From: Oopsacas minuta
Lineage: Eukaryota; Porifera; Hexactinellida; Lyssacinosida; Leucopsacidae
NCBI GenBank assembly: GCA_024704765.1
Contig: JAKMXF010000093.1
Coordinates: forward strand, 13,552-35,805
DNA length: 22,254 nt
Direction: 5' to 3'
This document shows, one piece after another, positions 20,116-22,254 of the stretch. Each line of letters opens with the position of its first letter. The stretch's first letter is position 1. The notes under the pieces were generated by a model, which did no database searches, was not told the origin of the DNA, and saw only the letters and a list, made by a program, of their open reading frames with translations. The position numbers and the translations under genes are program-made.

Positions 20116-20585
20116 TATATAGCAGGATATGCAGTCTTCTCTTACATAAAAAAGTCAAATACTTGTCAACTTGTTACGATCTTTTAACAACAGATAGACT
20201 CCTAGAAGTTAATAATGACGTTGGTTCTCAATATACTTTGATTAATTTAGTAGATCGAGGTTCTCTTAAATATCCTTCTTCTTGTGTAGTAAAGTCTGTT
20301 ACTATCTTGTATAAAGCCTTTCTGATGATAGATAACTGTGATTCCCTCAGCAAGAAATTCTATCCTGCACAGTCCCGTAGTTTGTTGGTACTCATTTCTA
20401 TGATAATCATTTCAGAGAAATATACTGATGTTTGGAATGATTGTTGCTCCTGTGGCGTTTGGAATCGGGACATATTGAAGAAATTGTGTGTTACATGGTC
20501 AAATATCATCTTGTCGAAGAGAGTCCGCAATTACAATTTTATGGTTTTAAATAGGGATAATACTAAGCTTAAAAAATACAAATAA

Positions 20586-20933
20586 TTTGTCTTTGTTCAT
20601 TTTTAGATCATTTTACTGTTAGAATTTTGTGTAGAAGACTGAAGCTATTGTATTGTTATTCGATCTGTTATGTTCAGCTGGACGTTTATGATAGTATAAT
20701 ATATTACTGTTACTACTACTAAGAGAATATATTATGTTATTTATTGTATACTACATATACGTATTGTACTGTTAAATATATGGTTTGACTTATTAAAATC
20801 TATTATGTTGATTTTGAATCTTCTAATATTGAATTAATCAGGCCGGGTGTGGTAAATAATTTAATCTGATGATTAATAATTAACTAGAAGCAGTAGAATC
20901 ACAACTATAGATAATACATCATGCTTTGAAAGT
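20586..20933. other. 3' untranslated and subterminal region of the P-like element
   Basis: AT-rich, without coding content. It contains TATATACG-type short palindromes but no recognised signal. The right terminal repeat begins at about 20934. Confidence 0.5.
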
Positions 20934-21233
20934 CGATGGTAACGACAATCCATGGTCCAAAATTTCAATAGAGTGCCATTGCCTTAGTATATAGAATGCT
21001 ATGACTGATCCAATATAAGAAATACGTCAAATTAATGATTAACTACAAAGGTTATACAGTATATATTTGGAAGAAAATCGTTGCTAAGGTAGTTAGGTAT
21101 TTAGTCTTGTGGCTAGCTATTCAAAATTATCTAAAATATGCTTACTTTAGCTTGGTGTAATCGAAATTCCTATGGGTCATACATACAGTCGTCAATATTT
21201 TTCCTACTAATTCGACGATGGAGATCATAAAAA

Positions 21234-21288
21234 CGTGGTTAGGTTCGTAATTGAAATTTTGCCTAATACGCCATATCGGCACACTGTG
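21234..21288 (-). repeat. Right terminal inverted repeat, with RSS-heptamer-like CACAGTG end
   Basis: Read on the minus strand from 21288 it starts CACAGTGTGCCGATATGGCG. The first seven bases equal the consensus heptamer of vertebrate V(D)J recombination signals. The same terminal bases occur at 338 in the other copy. No nonamer is recognised. Confidence 0.8.
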
Positions 21289-21950
21289 GAATATTAGCTC
21301 CAAACTCTTCAAGCATCCCTGAGGATGGTTTGTATATAGCTAGGACACTAGAACCCCGATCTATTATGGTATGGGCCGGTATTTCGGCGAATGGACGGAC
21401 TCCGCTAATATTTGTACCTGAAGGGGTCAAGATAAATGCTGCAACCTATCGGCAGTTGATCCTTGAACCGGTAATTAAACACTCGAGCAGAAATATATTT
21501 AGAAATCAACCATTTGTCTTCCAACCAGACGCTGCTCCGGCTCACACCGCCAATATCACTCAAAAATGGTTACATGATAACATTTCAGGATATCTTTCAA
21601 AGGAGGAATGGCCTCCCACAATTCCAGATTTGAACCCAATGGACTTCTCGCTCTGGGCCATATTGGAAGCAAAGGATTGTGCAAAGTCTCACAACAATTT
21701 GGACTCTCTGAAGAGATCATTGGTCAAAGAGTGGGAAAAGATTCCTCAGGAGGTCCTGCGAGCCGTAGTGGAGTCCTTTCCGAGGCGACTAAGAAGTGTA
21801 GTCAAGTACAAAGGTGCCTACATAGGGAAGAATTTGTTTATGTATTGCTAGACATATCTATTAGATATATGCCAAGTAATAATCTATAAGAATGGCTACA
21901 TAAATAGTTGTCACTATTCAATAAGGGGACAGAAATTATTGGCCACCCTG
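21289..21950 (+). mobile_element. 3' half of a maT-like mariner abutting the RAG1-like transposon
   Basis: The first base, 21289, corresponds to 19454 of the nested copy and the last, 21950, to 20115; both spans are 662 bases, so there is no net indel. The right terminal repeat GGCCACCCTG ends at 21950, followed by TA. The 5' half is absent and is not found on the other side of the RAG1-like transposon. Confidence 0.9.
21291..21851 (+). pseudogene. C-terminal part of a maT-like mariner transposase
   Basis: Open from 21291 (ILAPNSSSIPEDGLYIART) to the stop at 21849-21851. It holds VWAGISANGRTP, FQPDAAPAHTAN with the second catalytic Asp kept (Gln before it is Pro), and NPMDFSLW with the third. 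It lacks the frame breaks of the nested copy, and its Trp codon at the position of that copy's TAG is intact. The DNA-binding half and first catalytic Asp are missing, so it cannot be active. Confidence 0.85.
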
Positions 21951-21973
21951 TAGATGCCAAATTTGGTCTTAAC

Positions 21974-22254
21974 CAGTGGCGGATGCAGGAATCTCGGGTG
22001 GGGGGAATATCAACCCAGCAGGGGGTCTAGGGGGGCGCTGCAAGCACTCCAGTGGGGTCCAGGGGCAAAGCCCCTAGCCACCCAACTAACTGCAATGTCA
22101 TGTGTATTTTATTCTATTCTCACTGATTGAAGGTCTTTCCTATATTCCACTTGTATCTAGTTTAGATTACTACATTTAATCTATATTATCTAATAGCGTA
22201 TGCACGTATGTAGAATATCTGTTAAATTATTCATTCTGTATAGAATATTACAAT
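21974..22254. repeat. GC-rich start of another dispersed repeat
   Basis: From CAGTGGCGGATGCAGGAATC (21974) to about 22085 the composition turns abruptly G-rich, with runs such as GTGGGGGG, AGGGGGTCTAGGGGGGCG and GGGGCAAAGCCCC. CAGTGGCG is a start shared by many animal hAT-type repeats, so this is probably a hAT-derived or similar element running off the window. The last 150 bases are ordinary AT-rich DNA with no recognised feature. Confidence 0.5.

Larger units (their letters stand above)
16297..20585 (+). pseudogene. P-element/THAP9-like transposase, frame-broken and interrupted
   Basis: Exon 1 (16297-16444) starts MTCLVPGCKSNYH, the first half of a THAP zinc finger (C-x4-C), then FSFPTD and EKWFRAIPR. 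A one-base shift near 16430 puts a stop before ENKRFL. A 56-bp GT-AG intron (16445-16500) joins VCIHHF (the C-x2-H half). AVPSIFP follows (16612-16632). Later blocks are CYRLIQGSN, VHICGDASYKGG, AVCTDNYPLNVRLYKLF and FDSVHIIKCIRNNW; a second intron is likely (17911-18013), giving APKLTAKACWPSSLERQNV. NDALEHHFGLYRQMSGSHY (18506-18562) contains the D-x-x-E corresponding to P transposase D528/E531. The mariner splits LIY from IAGYAVFSYIKK. Further one-base shifts lie near 16790, 16990, 17190, 18110, 18400 and 20165. The last block ends at 20585. Not functional as read. Confidence 0.85.
15791..21003 (+). mobile_element. P-element/THAP9-like transposon
   Basis: Inverted terminal repeats of about 70 bases (15791-15860 and 20934-21003), starting CATAGCATTCTAT, differ at only four or five positions. 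ACTGATC flanks both ends (15784-15790 and 21004-21010). Because the element's first base and the next target base are both C, an 8-bp duplication ACTGATCC, usual for P elements, is also possible. The target is inside the RAG1-like transposon, and the unoccupied version is visible at 54-60. It encodes a THAP-domain transposase on the + strand, broken by frame shifts and a nested mariner. Length without the mariner is about 3.9 kb. The 70-bp TIR is longer than the 31 bp of the Drosophila P element. Confidence 0.9.
12842..21288 (-). mobile_element. RAG1-like (Transib-class) transposon carrying a nested P-like element
   Basis: The left end is CACAATGTGCC at 12842; the right end is GGCACACTGTG, ending at 21288. 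Reverse-complemented, the right end begins CACAGTGTGCC and shares ATGGCGTATTAGG with the left end, so these are imperfect terminal inverted repeats. The right boundary is confirmed by the copy at 1-338. Without the P insertion the element is about 3.2 kb, a usual size for Transib. It encodes one minus-strand transposase and no second gene; no RAG2-like kelch protein is seen. The flanks do not match: the left is a DD34D mariner, the right a maT-like mariner, and the adjoining 5-mers TTTTT and GAATA are not duplications. Either one end belongs to another copy or the locus was rearranged after insertion. Confidence 0.85.

Noticed and set aside
12842-21288. RAG2-like second gene in the RAG1-like element
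   Set aside because: The space outside the transposase is too small once the P-like element is removed, and no kelch repeats were seen.
1-22254. tRNA, rRNA or CRISPR arrays
   Set aside because: No tRNA B-box/cloverleaf, ribosomal core motif or regularly spaced repeat was recognised.

Overview
The window is AT-rich nuclear DNA of an animal, most likely an invertebrate. Evidence: Tc1/mariner-class elements of at least three lineages (maT-like DD37D, Tc1-like, DD34D mariner), a P-element/THAP9-like transposon with short GT-AG introns, a RAG1/Transib-class transposon, and spaced monocistronic genes with an AATAAA poly(A) signal. An arthropod such as a parasitic copepod fits the mariner load, but that is a guess; no ribosomal or mitochondrial marker is present.

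Left third (1-7100). Positions 1-338 are the right end of one copy of a RAG1-like transposon that begins outside the window. Next come a ~203-bp MITE (625-827) and a perfect 15-bp hairpin (2081-2117). Then there are three intact single-ORF genes on the + strand (2543-3235, 4694-5428, 6151-7077), an unequal tandem family. All share a C-terminal Cys-rich domain (SKGx(N)... CxxxxC ... CPxC ... GFxNC-like). The first carries a ubiquitin-like domain ending in Gly-Gly, the second an acidic Ser/Asp-rich N-terminus, and the third a basic, NLS-like N-terminus. They are the only apparently functional host-type genes seen here.

Middle (7100-12841). This is a graveyard of Tc1/mariner elements: a 5' half of a maT-like element (to 8718, minus), a Tc1-like relic (9406-10345, minus), an almost complete maT-like element with TIRs and TA duplication (10476-11785, minus), and a DD34D mariner (12042-12841, plus) cut off at its third catalytic Asp.

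Right half (12842-21288). This is a three-level nest. The outer element is a RAG1-like/Transib-class transposon with ends CACAATG... and ...CACTGTG; the latter read inward is CACAGTG, identical to the consensus V(D)J recombination-signal heptamer. Its minus-strand transposase (15455-13235) retains recognisable equivalents of RAG1 D600, the D708 region, the CxxC and HxxxxH zinc ligands and E962. A 5.2-kb P/THAP element (15791-21003, 70-bp TIRs, 7-8 bp duplication of ACTGATC) sits in its 5' untranslated arm. A 1.3-kb maT-like mariner (18808-20115) sits inside the P transposase gene. The copy at 1-338 shows the same sequence without the P element, a natural empty site. To the right lie the 3' half of another maT-like element (21289-21950) and the start of a GC-rich repeat.

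The transposase genes carry many single-base frame breaks, while the three tandem genes are intact. The two most interesting signals are the RAG1-like transposon with RSS-heptamer-like ends and the ubiquitin-like/Cys-domain gene trio.
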